Positions 62,061 through 64,000 of a stretch of 64,000 nt of DNA are shown piece after piece. Numbering within the stretch: the stretch's first letter is position 1; each line of letters starts with the position of its first letter. The notes under the pieces are model-generated. The model had not been told where the DNA came from, ran no database searches, and was given only the letters and a program-made list of their open reading frames with translations. A program made the translations under genes and the position numbers. Origin of the DNA: Ooceraea biroi (Eukaryota > Arthropoda > Insecta > Hymenoptera > Formicidae); the NCBI RefSeq assembly GCF_003672135.1, contig NC_039517.1:1922001-1986000 (forward strand). Reading direction: 5' to 3'.

Positions 62061-64000
62061 GTAGTCCAACAAATCGTCGTGACGTTTAACGCGAGATATT
62101 CGAGGAGCAACTCGAGGAGTTACGTCGAGAAAGAAGTATCGAGTAGGACGCGATACGGCGTTAATCCAGCGCGAACGGGGGCACGAGAGGGTGAGCTTGC
62201 ATTAACGAACGAAGAACGTGGAGCAAGCGGGACTCGGAAGATTTCCCGACGAACGACGACACGAGGGTGGGTTGGAGGAGGCAGGAGGAAGTGGGAAAGG
62301 CGGCTGGCGCAGCCTCGGCACCTCGTAACCCGCGAGAGAGTCAATTGACTCCCGAGGGATTGAAGGATTTACGGTAAAGACAAGCAGCGTCGTAAAAGCC
62401 GCGAGGCACCAGCGATGTCGTAAAAGAAGAAGCTTAATATCCTGCGCGAGCGTTTAAAGAGCGCATTTATACGGCTCACTTTTCATGATTGCGCACGAAT
62501 GAATCGACGAGATCGAGCCTAACGCAAAATGCATCGAGCAGGAATGACGAAGGTCGAGAAATTAATCCAAAATAATTCGGGAATAACGAAGAACGCGCCC
62601 TTGTACGTGACGTAAGCATACCTAACCGCAGCTACGAGCTCTCGACGCTCAAGACAAAACTTTAGCGGCTCGTCTTGCACGATTATCCAAAGCAAAGCTC
62701 GTCATTGAACGCAGATAATTCTCTTTCGATTTCTAGGAGATTTGATCGCTCGCGTGGACCCGCTTTAAACTTCCGAGGATCGCAAGGATCGGAGATTCCT
62801 CCGGGCGAGTGATAGACAAAGCGGAAGGAAAGGCGGGCAAAAAATCAATTTCCCGCGTTCCGCCGATGGAACGCGCGAGGGCGCGTTGTCGTGCATAAAA
62901 TATCGACGCTGATAAAAGGAACACGGTAAGGGTAGTTTCTTGCGCCACGCAAACATCGCCGGGATCTACTCGACTGGTGACAGAAGCTAAAAGCCAGGCG
63001 ATGCACCGGAATACGTTTCTCGTTAAACGCGAGGAGAGTCTCGCGAGGAGTGTCCGCGATTTTCCAGCAAATGCGCCGAAATATATTATATTTGATCATC
63101 TCCGCAGTGCGAGATATAAATTTTACTCGCACACGAGTAAACACGGAGTACAGATTTTATTGGAGCAAAGCCTGCGTCTTTGGATAGAACTTGGATTGTC
63201 CGCGCTGAGAAATATATTCGCGCGATACTTACACTTACGATGTTGCGCAAAGTACAAGCGATACGCGTAAAGTATCCGAATGGAATAAAAATTTCACGAT
63301 TCGCGAGTATAAAGGCGCACGGAGCGCCGCAGCGTCGAAATAAAAATCGCGCCACCTCGCAGGCTCTCATTCTCTCCCGTTCCTCCCCTTTCTCGAATAA
63401 AATCCGCCTCTAAGTATTACCATCGCGGCGGTCGCCCCTACAAGCCACGTGAAACAGTAAACCGTGGCTCTCCGGCGGATACAATATCCGCTTTTAGCGC
63501 CGGCGAAAACAAGAACGCGCGACGGGAAGTCGCGAGCGCAAAATTGGTCGCTCCGACGCGACACATCCGGCCGCAGGATTGTCGGAAAAAAATTACCGTA
63601 CTACTCTCGGTAACCTGATCCCCTCCTCCGGCGACGGGGGATGGTTATTTTCGATTATTCGAGAGGTGTCGCGTGACACATCTCGCGAGCTCTGCGAATC
63701 GCGAATTTTCCATCCCGCGAGAAACATCCGGGATTAAATGATACCCTTTGCAGCATGCAGTAATCTGCCTCGCGTAGTCGCCATGTAATCACTGCAGCGG
63801 GGAAAATAGATACTTCAACGCGGAATATAATATTTGTCGGACGGATTTTGCTCGATAGCCGAGGCTAATGAAAACGCGAGCGGGAGATCCGCTCGTCCGC
63901 GAGACGAGTATTGTAAACGTCAGCACATTTATATGTACGGTACACCTCGGCTAATATTCGTTTTCCTTTCATTTCGTTCGAATCGCGCGCGGATTAACGC
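62061..64000. other. Gene-poor CpG-rich DNA
   Basis: No exon, RNA gene or transposon is supported. Frames on both strands are short and biased. Confidence 0.45.

Overview
The window looks like nuclear DNA from an insect, most likely a hymenopteran and probably an ant. The reasons are its moderate GC content with very abundant CpG, many short CT/GA microsatellites, short (about 100 nt) GT-AG introns, and its mobile elements: mariner, a DUF4817-type Tc1/mariner relative, and a TRIM-like element (TRIMs have been reported from ants). The species call is inference. No intact conserved protein-coding gene, rRNA or canonical tRNA was recognised, and most long open frames are Arg/Ser-rich artefacts of CpG-rich sequence.

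Layout. 1-4.9 kb: unannotated CpG-rich DNA. 4.93-6.75 kb: a tandem TRIM-like retroelement of four ~182-bp TG...CA direct repeats and three internal domains, each domain carrying a 36-bp minisatellite and each terminal repeat carrying a tRNA-like module. 11.4-12.3 kb: an LTR-like sequence with a core promoter, duplicated primer-binding-site-like sequence and a short ORF. 12.55-13.56 and 22.52-23.52 kb: two nearly identical Transib-like non-autonomous transposons. 14.15-14.74 kb: a near-perfect foldback element. 15.5-16.3 kb: a possible spliced minus-strand gene. 18.5-19.8 and 61.2-62.06 kb: two members of an unclassified TIR family. 27.15-28.41 kb: a complete-length but broken mariner. 28.4-40.9 kb: a long gene-poor stretch. 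40.9-41.6, 44.5-45.2 and 55.7-56.6 kb: other TIR or foldback elements. 43.4-44.4 kb: a minus-strand locus with a housekeeping-type start region and several strong splice sites. 50.6-52.1 kb: a Tc1-type transposon with perfect TIRs, a spliced transposase and two single-base frameshifts.

The elements do not form a pathway, but some are related. The 14-kb foldback shares its terminal octamer and TA target duplication with the 50.6-kb transposon. The Transib-like pair encloses an old relative of the 14-kb foldback. The 18.5- and 61-kb elements share termini and a ~95-bp core in opposite orientation. The most unusual structure is the TRIM: its terminal repeats hold an A-box/B-box-like tRNA fold followed by a T-run. 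That would make it an animal analogue of plant Cassandra elements, which carry 5S-derived Pol III promoters in their LTRs.
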